From contig JAFDXS010000193.1 of assembly GCA_018267795.1 (NCBI GenBank), positions 1 through 5,494 of the forward strand: DNA of 5,494 bases, read 5' to 3'. The notes under the pieces were generated by a model, which was given only the letters and a program-made list of their open reading frames with translations, was not told where the DNA came from and did not search any database. Each line of letters begins with the position of its first letter. Within the stretch, counting starts at the first letter, position 1. A program made the position numbers and the translations under genes. Origin of the DNA: Bacteroidota bacterium. GTDB lineage: Bacteria; Bacteroidota; Bacteroidia; Chitinophagales; Chitinophagaceae. Shown piece after piece: positions 1 to 4,775 of this stretch.

Positions 1-266
1 CTGGCTGTATAATAACCTGCAGGCGGAGACTGCGCATAGGAGGTAGAAGGCATGATAAACTGAAGGCTGCCATAGGCCTCTACACCACTAAGGCGTGAAA
101 GACCCGCGGGATTGTAAAAGAGCGTGGAGACATCCCATGGCCAGGCAGTGCCGCCACCGCCCATAGCCAGTTGTCGCAGTCCTTGCAGATTAAGTTGGTA
201 AGCAGCACCGAAACTCAACGCAGAGCTAAGTAGCAAGGGGGCTGCAAGCAAAGTTAGTTTTCTCAT
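1..266 (-). CDS. FadL/TodX-family outer-membrane transport protein, N-terminal part (cut by left edge)
   Basis: The 88 full codons visible start at ATG 266-264 and run off the left edge without a stop, so the C-terminal barrel is missing. Residues 1-21 form a signal peptide (MRKL, then a Leu/Ala core ending near Phe-Gly-Ala). The mature start, AYQLNLQG, is followed by a Gly-rich MGGGGTA (35-41), then DVSTLFYNPAGLSRL (45-59). The order 'QLN...G..A...D.ST.FYNPAGL' is the N-terminal signature of FadL/OmpP1/TodX porins (Pfam Toluene_X family), in which the N-terminus plugs a 14-strand barrel that carries long-chain fatty acids or other hydrophobic molecules across the outer membrane. The substrate cannot be told from this fragment. 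The gene follows comF on the same strand after 118 bp, so it may have its own promoter; a TTG at 346-348 with TAACTTAA 20 bp further on is only a weak match. Confidence 0.82.
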   Translation of the reverse strand, partial: MRKLTLLAAPLLLSSALSFGAAYQLNLQGLRQLAMGGGGTAWPWDVSTLFYNPAGLSRLSGVEAYGSLQFIMPSTSYAQSPPAGYYTA

Positions 267-384
267 AGGAAAATTTTTTAATAGAAAAATAAAGACCTAC
301 CTCAGATTAAATCAAGATTAAGTTATGATTAATATCCGTAAATAACAATGATTATATCTATAAAGTATAGGGTGATATGAATAG

Positions 385-1080
385 CTATGTTGCCAGGCCA
401 ATGCTTGCAATGCTTATTTTAACGTCCGGCACATCCTTCAGTGCTAAAGCACAAGCCTCAATAGTAGCACCTGTGGTGAGTACATCATCTATAATCAGGA
501 CATGCTTGTGTGCCAGCAACTGCGGAGTGTGAATAGTGAAGGCATCCTTCATATTGTTTATTCTTTCGGCGCGGCTTTTTTGTGTTTGGCTTTCAGTATC
601 GCGGGTGCGCAGGAGTGTACCGTAGAGCACAGGGATATTTAAAGTGCTGCTCATCCCTTTGGCTATCAATGCGCTTTGATTATAACCGCGGCTGGCTTCC
701 TTTCTGCGCGAGAGCGGCACGGGAAGAATAAAATCAATACCTGTTGCCCATGTGCTGCCTGATAAATCTATACCGAACTGCCTGCCGAGATAAATACCTA
801 TTTCCTTCCTGCCCTTATACTTGAGGCCATGCATGAGGTGCTGCAGCAAACCATCGTTAGTGAAGTAGGCAAATGAAGTGGCGTACTGAAAAGGTATGCG
901 CCCCGCAAGGCGCAAGGCAGTATCATTATCATTGATATCGTGATACTCTGTTTTGGGCAGATGTGCGTGGCAGCCAGTACATAACACCTGCTCCGCAGCA
1001 AGCAAAGGCTTAGCGCAGCCCTCGCAGAGGCGCGGATATAACAAGTGGATAAGACCGACTGCAATTTCTTTAAGTTTCAT
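385..1080 (-). CDS. comF: ComF-family phosphoribosyltransferase-like protein
   Basis: This complete protein of 231 residues is of usual length for ComF/ComFC. The N-terminus has four cysteines in two pairs, C19xxC22 and C34xxC37, which in the family form a zinc ribbon. A middle segment LPVPLSRRKEASRGYNQS (119-136) and the 'T..Q...SR.ER..N...AF' pattern (164-181) are family hallmarks. The PRPP-loop of type I phosphoribosyltransferases is intact: VLIIDDVLTTGAT (194-206), with the acidic pair D198-D199. ComF proteins are cytoplasmic and needed for natural transformation in Bacillus, Haemophilus and Helicobacter, where they handle incoming single-stranded DNA; their presence in organisms not known to be competent means the role here is inferred. 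The start at ATG 1080-1078 lies 9 bp after the lysozyme stop, which suggests co-transcription. No Shine-Dalgarno is seen; the start context is GCT-ATG. Stop is TAG at 385-387. Confidence 0.93.
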   Translation of the reverse strand: MKLKEIAVGLIHLLYPRLCEGCAKPLLAAEQVLCTGCHAHLPKTEYHDINDNDTALRLAGRIPFQYATSFAYFTNDGLLQHLMHGLKYKGRKEIGIYLGRQFGIDLSGSTWATGIDFILPVPLSRRKEASRGYNQSALIAKGMSSTLNIPVLYGTLLRTRDTESQTQKSRAERINNMKDAFTIHTPQLLAHKHVLIIDDVLTTGATIEACALALKDVPDVKISIASIGLAT

Positions 1081-1089
1081 AGCGATGCA

Positions 1090-1545
1090 TTAGCTAAAGT
1101 ACATATCTGCCTCGGCTTTTCGGCGGATGATGAGACCATTTATTTTTTCGCCTGCGGCGTAGATCCATTTATTAAACTCGGCACGTATGGCAGGATCTGC
1201 GGGATTGTTATTGACCTTTTGCAGCAAGTGGCTGCCTTTTAGTTTTGCGGCCCCTTCGTTGTAACAAAAGCTGGTAAGGGCATTGAACTGGTGCTGGTTA
1301 ATATCATCGCGGGTGAAGCTATCCACCGCAAGCTCATACTGCCGGGTGCAATGAGTGAGCAGCGCGAGTGCCCGCTCAGCAGTGATAGGTGGGTCAACCA
1401 TTTTTACGCGCGAGCCGTCTTCATAATAGGTGCTGCCATAGCCGATAGTAGGGATACCGGCACTATCGAGATAAGGGTGAGTGCTAAAGCCTTCATAGTG
1501 CTTAATAAAGGTGATGCCGTTGGCATCGAGTGTTTGTATATGCAT
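1090..1545 (-). CDS. GH24 (phage T4/lambdoid-type) lysozyme, endolysin-like
   Basis: This complete single-domain protein of 151 residues has the length of phage endolysins of glycoside hydrolase family 24, which cleave the MurNAc-GlcNAc bond of peptidoglycan. The catalytic signature E-8aa-D-5aa-T is exact: E18, D27, T33, matching E11/D20/T26 of T4 lysozyme, followed by IGYG (34-37). Further family motifs are QFNALTSFCYNEG (86-98), F124/W127 with AAGEK (130-134), and GLIIRRKAE (137-145). The enzyme therefore looks active. There is no signal peptide or membrane segment, so it is predicted to stay in the cytoplasm unless a holin, injection machine or cell lysis releases it. No phage structural or holin gene is visible, so it is either a domesticated endolysin or a host enzyme. 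It is the likely first gene of a lysozyme-comF transcript. Stop TAA at 1090-1092; start context CCT-ATG, no Shine-Dalgarno. Confidence 0.93.
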   Translation of the reverse strand: MHIQTLDANGITFIKHYEGFSTHPYLDSAGIPTIGYGSTYYEDGSRVKMVDPPITAERALALLTHCTRQYELAVDSFTRDDINQHQFNALTSFCYNEGAAKLKGSHLLQKVNNNPADPAIRAEFNKWIYAAGEKINGLIIRRKAEADMYFS

Positions 1546-1666
1546 AGGGTTTTGGGGAAATTGAGGGTTTAAAAACCTACAGAATGCAGATGGCGCAATA
1601 TTTATATAAAAATTATAAATAGATTAAAATTCTTGTTCAAACTTTTCTAAATTATTTTATTTGCAC
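1546..1666. promoter_or_regulatory. AT-rich divergent promoter region between the lysozyme and a small membrane protein
   Basis: This 121-bp gap separates two divergent starts, so it should hold promoters for both. It is very AT-rich between about 1600 and 1660. Next to the lysozyme start the sense strand carries AAACCCT twice (complement at 1546-1552 and 1564-1570, 18 bp apart), the proximal copy touching the ATG. The distal copy overlaps a short inverted repeat GGTTT-AA-AAACC (1566-1577). No perfect TAnnTTTG box is visible in either direction. Confidence 0.55.
1608..1640 (-). promoter_or_regulatory. Weak candidate promoter for lysozyme-comF
   Basis: Reading the minus strand, TTG (1640-1638) is followed after 22 bp by TAATTTTT (1615-1608), which matches the Bacteroidota -7 consensus TAnnTTTG at all but the last base. 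The spacing is slightly longer than the usual 19-21 bp, and the region is so AT-rich that chance matches are expected. It would give a leader of about 55-60 nt. Confidence 0.22.
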
Positions 1667-1954
1667 ATGATTTCGGTATACCTGTTGAGTAATTATCTCC
1701 ATATACTTGCCTTTATACTCGCCTTTTTTATACTCGTTAAGTTTATTATCCTGTTTTATCATGGCGTGAGTAATGAGCGCATTCCTGTGTTTTTTCAGAG
1801 CCTTACTTTTATGAGCAGGCAGACTATAAGAAATACAGACAGCAGATCATTGAAAGGATATTATAAAGCAAGTAATTCTGTAAATAAGGTATTTTATATT
1901 TTGATATTGCTGTTCAGCATTTTTTGCGGTTTTGTGTTTATGATAAGGGGTTAA
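1667..1954 (+). CDS. Small two-helix membrane protein of unknown function
   Basis: This is a 95-residue protein if translation starts at ATG 1667; a TTG two codons upstream (1661) would add only two residues and is less likely. I do not recognise a family. Residues about 4-31 form a long hydrophobic helix (VYLLSNYLHILAFILAFF through FIILFYH), a polar basic loop follows (about 33-73, with SRQTIRNTDSRSLKGYY near its centre), and residues 75-93 form a second helix (VFYILILLFSIFCGFVFMI) ending in RG. Both ends would lie on the same side of the inner membrane, and by the positive-inside rule the Arg/Lys-rich loop should be cytoplasmic, giving both termini outside. The gene is divergent from the lysozyme and converges on the reductase gene with only 7 bp between stops. 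Its low GC content relative to neighbours partly reflects the hydrophobic codons. No Shine-Dalgarno is visible. Confidence 0.7.
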   Translation: MISVYLLSNYLHILAFILAFFILVKFIILFYHGVSNERIPVFFQSLTFMSRQTIRNTDSRSLKGYYKASNSVNKVFYILILLFSIFCGFVFMIRG

Positions 1955-1961
1955 TGCAGGA

Positions 1962-2489
1962 TTAGCGTGTATAATGTAACTGCAACAAACCGGAAGGAAA
2001 ACTTTTACTGCCTGCTAATTTCATTTTCATTTCCGGCCGCCCTTCATTGAATAAGGCGATGCCCGAGCCGAGGAATACAGGGATGATGGAAATGATAAAT
2101 TCATCGACCAGGCTATGCTTCATAAATTCATTTACTACCTGCGCACCACCATCAACAAAAATATTTTTGCCAGGTTGTTTCCTGATCTGCTCTACTAATG
2201 GCGGCAGCTCGCCCGTATAAAAATTGATATTGCCATCAGCAGGCCTGGCTGTTCTTGTAATAACATAGCACTGCTTATCGCTATGCGGAAACGGGATGCC
2301 AAATGACAGTACCTTGTCGTAAGTTTTGCGACCAAGTATTACTGTGTCAATCGTTTTTATGAACTCGCCATAGCCATAATCTTCGCCGGCAACCTCTACT
2401 GCCGAGAGCCAATCGAGATCGCCATCGGGGCGGGCTATGTAGCCATCTATGCTCATGGCTATATACACGATTACTTTTCTTGTTTCCAT
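1962..2489 (-). CDS. Dihydrofolate reductase-fold (RibD C-terminal domain) family protein
   Basis: This complete 175-residue cytoplasmic protein belongs to the orphan DHFR/RibD-C family related to Bacillus YwjB and YyaP. Visible motifs in order are VIVYIAMSIDGYIARPDGDLDWL (6-28, written here as strand 1 plus the SxDGxIA signature), TVILGRKTYD (49-58), YVITR (75-79), the glycine-rich NADPH-binding region NIFVDGGAQVVNEFM (109-123), and DEFIISIIPVFLGSGIALF (129-147). The fold binds NAD(P)H, and family members are presumed reductases, but the physiological substrate is generally unknown; it should not be assumed to be folate. The protein is the normal length and has no signal peptide. It stands alone, converging with the small membrane-protein gene. 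Just upstream of the ATG (2489-2487) lies a perfect 14-bp palindrome that may be an operator. Stop TAA at 1962-1964. Confidence 0.9.
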   Translation of the reverse strand: METRKVIVYIAMSIDGYIARPDGDLDWLSAVEVAGEDYGYGEFIKTIDTVILGRKTYDKVLSFGIPFPHSDKQCYVITRTARPADGNINFYTGELPPLVEQIRKQPGKNIFVDGGAQVVNEFMKHSLVDEFIISIIPVFLGSGIALFNEGRPEMKMKLAGSKSFPSGLLQLHYTR

Positions 2490-2495
2490 AAATTT

Positions 2496-2509
2496 CCGGA
2501 AATTTCCGG
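2496..2509. promoter_or_regulatory. Perfect 14-bp palindrome, putative operator of the reductase gene
   Basis: The sequence CCGGAAATTTCCGG is identical to its reverse complement over all 14 bases. It sits 6 bp upstream of the reductase ATG and is itself followed by another AAATTT, so 2490-2509 is also a tandem repeat of a 10-mer (AAATTTCCGG twice). A related copy, GAAATTTCCGGTGG, lies at 2574-2587, repeating the context at 2500-2512. A position so close to the start fits a repressor site overlapping the transcription start or ribosome-loading region. The protein that would bind it is unknown. Confidence 0.45.
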
Positions 2510-2573
2510 TGGCAGAAATTTTAATAATTAGTAATAAATATTGATTTTACTGCATTGCAGCGATGCTTTTTAT

Positions 2574-2611
2574 GAAATTTCCGGTGGAGCGGAAAAATGG
2601 GAAAGCGGAAA
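2574..2611. repeat. Partial copies of the GGAAATTTCC motif upstream of the reductase gene
   Basis: GAAATTTCCGGTGG (2574-2587) repeats the context at 2500-2512. It is followed by two direct copies of AGCGGAAA (2588-2595 and 2604-2611), 16 bp apart; the second continues into ATTT and so resembles half of the main palindrome. Together with the palindrome this makes a cluster of related elements in about 120 bp. Confidence 0.45.
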
Positions 2612-2642
2612 TTTTGTTGTTTATGTTTCATAGCGGTTTATG

Positions 2643-2659
2643 CTTTGTGCTGCACAAAG
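2643..2659. repeat. Inverted repeat CTTTGTGC-T-GCACAAAG
   Basis: Two perfect 8-base arms are separated by a single T. As RNA or single-stranded DNA this would fold into a 7-bp stem with a three-base loop; as duplex DNA it is a 17-bp dyad suited to a dimeric regulator. No T-run follows on either side, so it is not a standard terminator. It lies away from any start codon, about 155 bp upstream of the reductase gene. Confidence 0.45.
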
Positions 2660-2681
2660 GCGGCGTTACAATGTTAGCCGC
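2660..2681. repeat. GC-rich inverted repeat GCGGC / GCCGC
   Basis: Five-base arms (2660-2664 and 2677-2681) enclose a 12-base loop containing GTTAC and TGTTA. It directly abuts the inverted repeat at 2643-2659, so the two could fold as neighbouring hairpins. The stem is short, so support is limited. Confidence 0.3.
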
Positions 2682-2781
2682 AATATACTACCGTTAACAA
2701 GGGAGATGCAAAAAAAGATATGCACATTGGGAAGGGAAAATTCAAAATTAAAATTTAAAACTCCGGTGATGCATGGTATAG

Positions 2782-2807
2782 AAAAGGCCTTCAACTGAAG
2801 GCCTTTT
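2782..2807 (-). terminator. Strong stem-loop terminator of the lipoprotein gene (bidirectional shape)
   Basis: The arms AAAAGGCCTTC (2782-2792) and GAAGGCCTTTT (2797-2807) are perfect complements over 11 bp, with a four-base loop AACT on the plus strand. On the minus strand the stem begins 21 nt after the lipoprotein stop codon and ends in TTTT, as an intrinsic terminator should. The A and T tracts at the two ends make it able to work in both directions, which would insulate the reductase gene region from the lipoprotein gene. Confidence 0.85.
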
Positions 2808-2828
2808 GAAAATTTTGAAATTACGATG

Positions 2829-3254
2829 CTACTGGACTATGACAAAGATCGGGTAGGTGCCGGTGGTGTCTGCCATATCGAGATAAATAGTATCGGAAGA
2901 GGGGGCTGAAATTCTGTAGTGTCTGCCACCATCTATATGTGTATGAAGGCTGTTGTCGTAAGCGCGGCCATATATATAAACGCTATCGGAAAGAAGACCT
3001 GTGAAAGTACCAATGGTACGATTGCCAGACTTGAAACCCGGCATAGCATAGGTGAAGCCATAACTTGGCGCCGAATACAGCGATATAGGCGCTATATAAA
3101 ACATGGCGCTATCTATAACTGAAGTGCTGCCTTGATGACGCATGACTATAGACAGGGATGCAGTGGGAACAGGCGGCGGTGTTTTGCCCGATTTTTGACA
3201 GGCAGCAAAACAACATGCGCTGATGAGCAGGGTAAGGGTAAGCTTATGGAACAT
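2829..3254 (-). CDS. Small exported lipoprotein of unknown function
   Basis: This 141-residue protein starts with a lipoprotein signal peptide: MFHK, a hydrophobic stretch LTLTLLISACC, then FAAC with the lipidated cysteine expected at C19. C14 and C15 precede it, but C19 gives the best lipobox (small residues at -1 and -2) and is followed by the polar linker QKSGKTPPPVPT, typical of surface or periplasmic lipoproteins in Bacteroidota. The remaining 110 residues alternate hydrophobic and polar positions (for example ASLSIVM, SVIDSAMFYI, DSVYIYGRAYD, DTIYLDM) and look like a small beta-sandwich. I do not recognise a family. A perfect TAnnTTTG box lies 20 bp upstream of the ATG, the gene is divergent from the secreted WLGDW protein, and it ends at a strong terminator, so it is probably monocistronic. 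Start context TCT-ATG; stop TAG at 2829-2831. Confidence 0.78.
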   Translation of the reverse strand: MFHKLTLTLLISACCFAACQKSGKTPPPVPTASLSIVMRHQGSTSVIDSAMFYIAPISLYSAPSYGFTYAMPGFKSGNRTIGTFTGLLSDSVYIYGRAYDNSLHTHIDGGRHYRISAPSSDTIYLDMADTTGTYPIFVIVQ

Positions 3255-3274
3255 AGAACTGAAATTGATTAGGA

Positions 3275-3282
3275 CAAATATA
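3275..3282 (-). promoter_or_regulatory. -7 box of the lipoprotein gene promoter
   Basis: On the minus strand TATATTTG matches the Bacteroidota -7 consensus TAnnTTTG at every fixed base and lies 20 bp upstream of the lipoprotein ATG, giving a very short leader of roughly 13-15 nt. No TTG is found 19-21 bp further upstream, so only half of the bipartite promoter is supported. Confidence 0.45.
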
Positions 3283-3332
3283 TAACGAGGGATGATGCAT
3301 TTTGTTATTTACTTTACAGAAAATAATAAGTA

Positions 3333-3848
3333 ATGAATACCAGGCGTGGGCTAATGCTACTACTAATATGGTTATGCGGCAGTGCCATGTGCCATGCGCA
3401 AAACAACGCTGCAAAGCCATGCTCGTGGCCAGAAGGCGGGCAAATGGACTTCTGGCTGGGGGACTGGGTGATAACATACCCTGATAACAGCCACGCGTAT
3501 AGTGTGGTAGATAAGAAAATGGATGGCTGCGTGCTGCATGAACAATTTCGCGACCCCGGTAAGAACTATGTGAGCGAAAGCTGGAATGTGTACAACCCTA
3601 ACATACATAAGTGGCAACAGACACGTGTAGATAACCAGGGTGCCTACCTGCAGATGGCCGGCAGAATGGAGGATGGCAGTATGATACTATATGCAAAGCC
3701 AAAAATACTGCAGGAAGGGAACCTGCAAATGCGTGCAGTGTACTATAATGTAAAGCCTGACAGCTTTGACTGGAAATGGGAATCGAGCAGAGATAATGGT
3801 AATACGTGGAAAAGTGAGATAGAGATGCATTATGATAGGAAGAAGTAA
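3333..3848 (+). CDS. Secreted protein with WLGDW / DGCVLHE motifs (DUF1579-like, tentative)
   Basis: This complete 171-residue protein has a clear signal peptide, MNTRR then LMLLLIWLCGSAMCHA, with cleavage likely before Q23, so it should be periplasmic or secreted rather than lipidated. The mature part contains MDFWLGDWVITYPDN (38-52), VDKKMDGCVLHEQF (59-72), a SESWNVYNPNIHKWQQTRVDNQG block (81-103) and WKWESSRDNGNTWKSEIEMHY (147-167). This order, in which a '.FW.G.W' opening is followed by 'GC.L.E', 'YD/NP...W.Q..VD..G' and 'S.D.G.TW', is shared by many uncharacterised bacterial proteins, some labelled DUF1579 or lipocalin-like. The exact family name here is from memory and tentative. A small calycin-like beta-barrel that binds a hydrophobic ligand is a guess, not shown by the sequence. 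The ATG at 3333 is the only good start before the signal peptide. Divergent from the lipoprotein gene; stop TAA at 3846-3848. Confidence 0.8.
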   Translation: MNTRRGLMLLLIWLCGSAMCHAQNNAAKPCSWPEGGQMDFWLGDWVITYPDNSHAYSVVDKKMDGCVLHEQFRDPGKNYVSESWNVYNPNIHKWQQTRVDNQGAYLQMAGRMEDGSMILYAKPKILQEGNLQMRAVYYNVKPDSFDWKWESSRDNGNTWKSEIEMHYDRKK

Positions 3849-3853
3849 GTTTA

Positions 3854-3879
3854 ATTAGCTGGAATGCCGATTAGCTAAT
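3854..3879. terminator. Weak stem-loop between convergent genes
   Basis: ATTAGCT (3854-3860) and AGCTAAT (3873-3879) are 7-bp complements around a 12-base loop, placed in the 42-bp gap between two convergent stops. ATTAGCT also occurs as a direct repeat at 3870-3876 because AGCT is self-complementary. The stem is AT-rich and no T-run follows, so termination is only a possibility. Confidence 0.25.
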
Positions 3880-3890
3880 GTGTTGATGCA

Positions 3891-4727
3891 TTAGAGACTC
3901 TGGATGAATTGGTAAAGGAAGGATTTCTTTAAGTACAGAAGTATTTTTACACGATCCGGATCTGCCGGGGATGGGTATCTGACATCTATTTTGGTGTTCA
4001 GAAATGTTATATAAAGCGTGTATTCTCTGTGCCAGGTGGGATCGTAAGTAGTATCTACCGTAAAGTGATGAAGAGATTCGCTCAACTGTATTTTTAGTTG
4101 CTGCTTGTCATTGTATTTCAGCAGCAGTTTTTTAAGATCATCCATATAAGCAGCCTTATCGTCACCTGCGAAATGGAAGGAGATGCGAAGTAGTTCTTGT
4201 TGTGCTTTGCCATGGTTACCCATTTCGTCATATATCTGGCTGCGGGCTATAGCGTATTCAGTTTTATAGTGTTCAGCATCGAAATTGCAAAGTACAAAAG
4301 GTGGATAAGTCTTATATGCTAATGCCAAATAATGGAATGCACTATAATATTTTTTTTCTTTCTCAAAAGCATAGCTAAGTATTAAAGCGGCGTTGTGCAT
4401 ATAACTTTTATCCACAACAGCCTGTTTTCCTTTAGCCACATTTTTGCCATTAATGTGTTGCTGAAAAAAGGGAAGAAGTAATTTTTCGGCATGGTTGTGA
4501 TATCCCATATTATTATAAACACAACCAAGGGCTATGATGGAATTATTATATTGTTGAGAGTGTGGGTAATTTGTAATTACGTACCTAAAGTAATGCCGGG
4601 CGGATGTGAAATTAGAGTCACGATATGCTTTCAGGCCTTTATTGTAAAAATAATCTACTTGTTTCTGAGCATGGAGCCTTGCGCTTAACACCAATAGGGC
4701 TAATCCAAAAAGTAATAAATGTTTCAT
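3891..4727 (-). CDS. Exported tetratricopeptide-repeat protein
   Basis: This complete 278-residue protein has a signal peptide, MKHLLLFGLALLVLSARLHA, with cleavage likely before Q21, and is predicted periplasmic. Four helix-turn-helix units of TPR type can be seen: about 25-57 (YFYNKGLKAYRDSNFTSARHYF and a closing NYPHS), about 60-90 (ALGCVYNNMGYHNHAEKLLLPFF), about 110-142 (AALILSYAFEKEKKYYSAFHYL ending YP), and about 157-186 (YAIARSQIYDEMGNHGKAQQEL). The C-terminal 90 residues are not TPR and are rich in Lys, Tyr and Asp, with a strand-like HREYTLYITFLNTKID. TPR domains mediate protein-protein contact; the partner is unknown, and nothing shows an enzymatic role. The gene lies 48 bp downstream of radA on the same strand but has its own promoter match inside that gap, so it need not be part of a radA operon. 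Start context CCT-ATG, stop TAA at 3891-3893. Confidence 0.85.
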   Translation of the reverse strand: MKHLLLFGLALLVLSARLHAQKQVDYFYNKGLKAYRDSNFTSARHYFRYVITNYPHSQQYNNSIIALGCVYNNMGYHNHAEKLLLPFFQQHINGKNVAKGKQAVVDKSYMHNAALILSYAFEKEKKYYSAFHYLALAYKTYPPFVLCNFDAEHYKTEYAIARSQIYDEMGNHGKAQQELLRISFHFAGDDKAAYMDDLKKLLLKYNDKQQLKIQLSESLHHFTVDTTYDPTWHREYTLYITFLNTKIDVRYPSPADPDRVKILLYLKKSFLYQFIQSL

Positions 4728-4738
4728 AGGGCAGGAAA

Positions 4739-4769
4739 TAAATGTAACATCTATTTAACTGAATTGCAA
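4739..4769 (-). promoter_or_regulatory. Bacteroidota-type promoter of the TPR gene
   Basis: On the minus strand TTG (4769-4767) is followed after exactly 20 bp by TACATTTA (4746-4739), which matches TAnnTTTG except for the last base. The -33 element and the spacing both fit the Bacteroidota primary sigma factor consensus. The box ends 11 bp before the TPR ATG, so the transcript would have a very short leader or almost none. Confidence 0.5.
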
Positions 4770-4775
4770 CCGCCA

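Larger units (their letters stand above)
2490..2828. other. Non-coding region with palindromes, inverted repeats and a terminator
   Basis: These 339 bp between two minus-strand genes contain no supportable reading frame. From left to right they hold the CCGGAAATTTCCGG palindrome and partial copies (2496-2611), a tight inverted repeat (2643-2659), a GC-rich inverted repeat (2660-2681), an A/T-rich low-complexity tract (about 2740-2760), and the terminator of the lipoprotein gene (2782-2807). The promoter of the reductase gene should be here, but no clear TAnnTTTG box is seen. Confidence 0.7.

Noticed and set aside
358..370. CTATA-AAG-TATAG inverted repeat downstream of comF as a terminator
   Set aside because: The stem is only 5 bp of mostly A-T pairs with no T-run, so it cannot be called a terminator.
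1090..1545. Prophage region centred on the lysozyme
   Set aside because: No holin, terminase, capsid, tail or integrase gene is present nearby; the flanking genes are ordinary chromosomal genes.
1291..1572. Open plus-strand frame of 93 codons over the lysozyme
   Set aside because: It lies antisense to a lysozyme with all family motifs intact and shows no recognisable protein features of its own.
1661..1666. TTG at 1661 as start of the small membrane protein
   Set aside because: An ATG follows two codons later and the TTG has no ribosome-binding support, so ATG 1667 is preferred.
2640..2700. Possible integron attC site, from paired GTTA-type motifs around inverted repeats
   Set aside because: No GTTRRRY core with a matching RYYYAAC partner can be placed: GTTAGCC and GTTAACA both break the rule, and there is no integrase or cassette array in view.
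2730..2765. A/T-rich tract as a replication origin or riboswitch
   Set aside because: It is a short low-complexity stretch of the kind common between genes in this phylum, with no repeated boxes or conserved aptamer-like folding visible.
3244..3617. Minus-strand frames over the start of the secreted WLGDW protein gene
   Set aside because: They are shadows of the plus-strand gene, which has a signal peptide and conserved motifs; the shadow proteins have unnatural composition.
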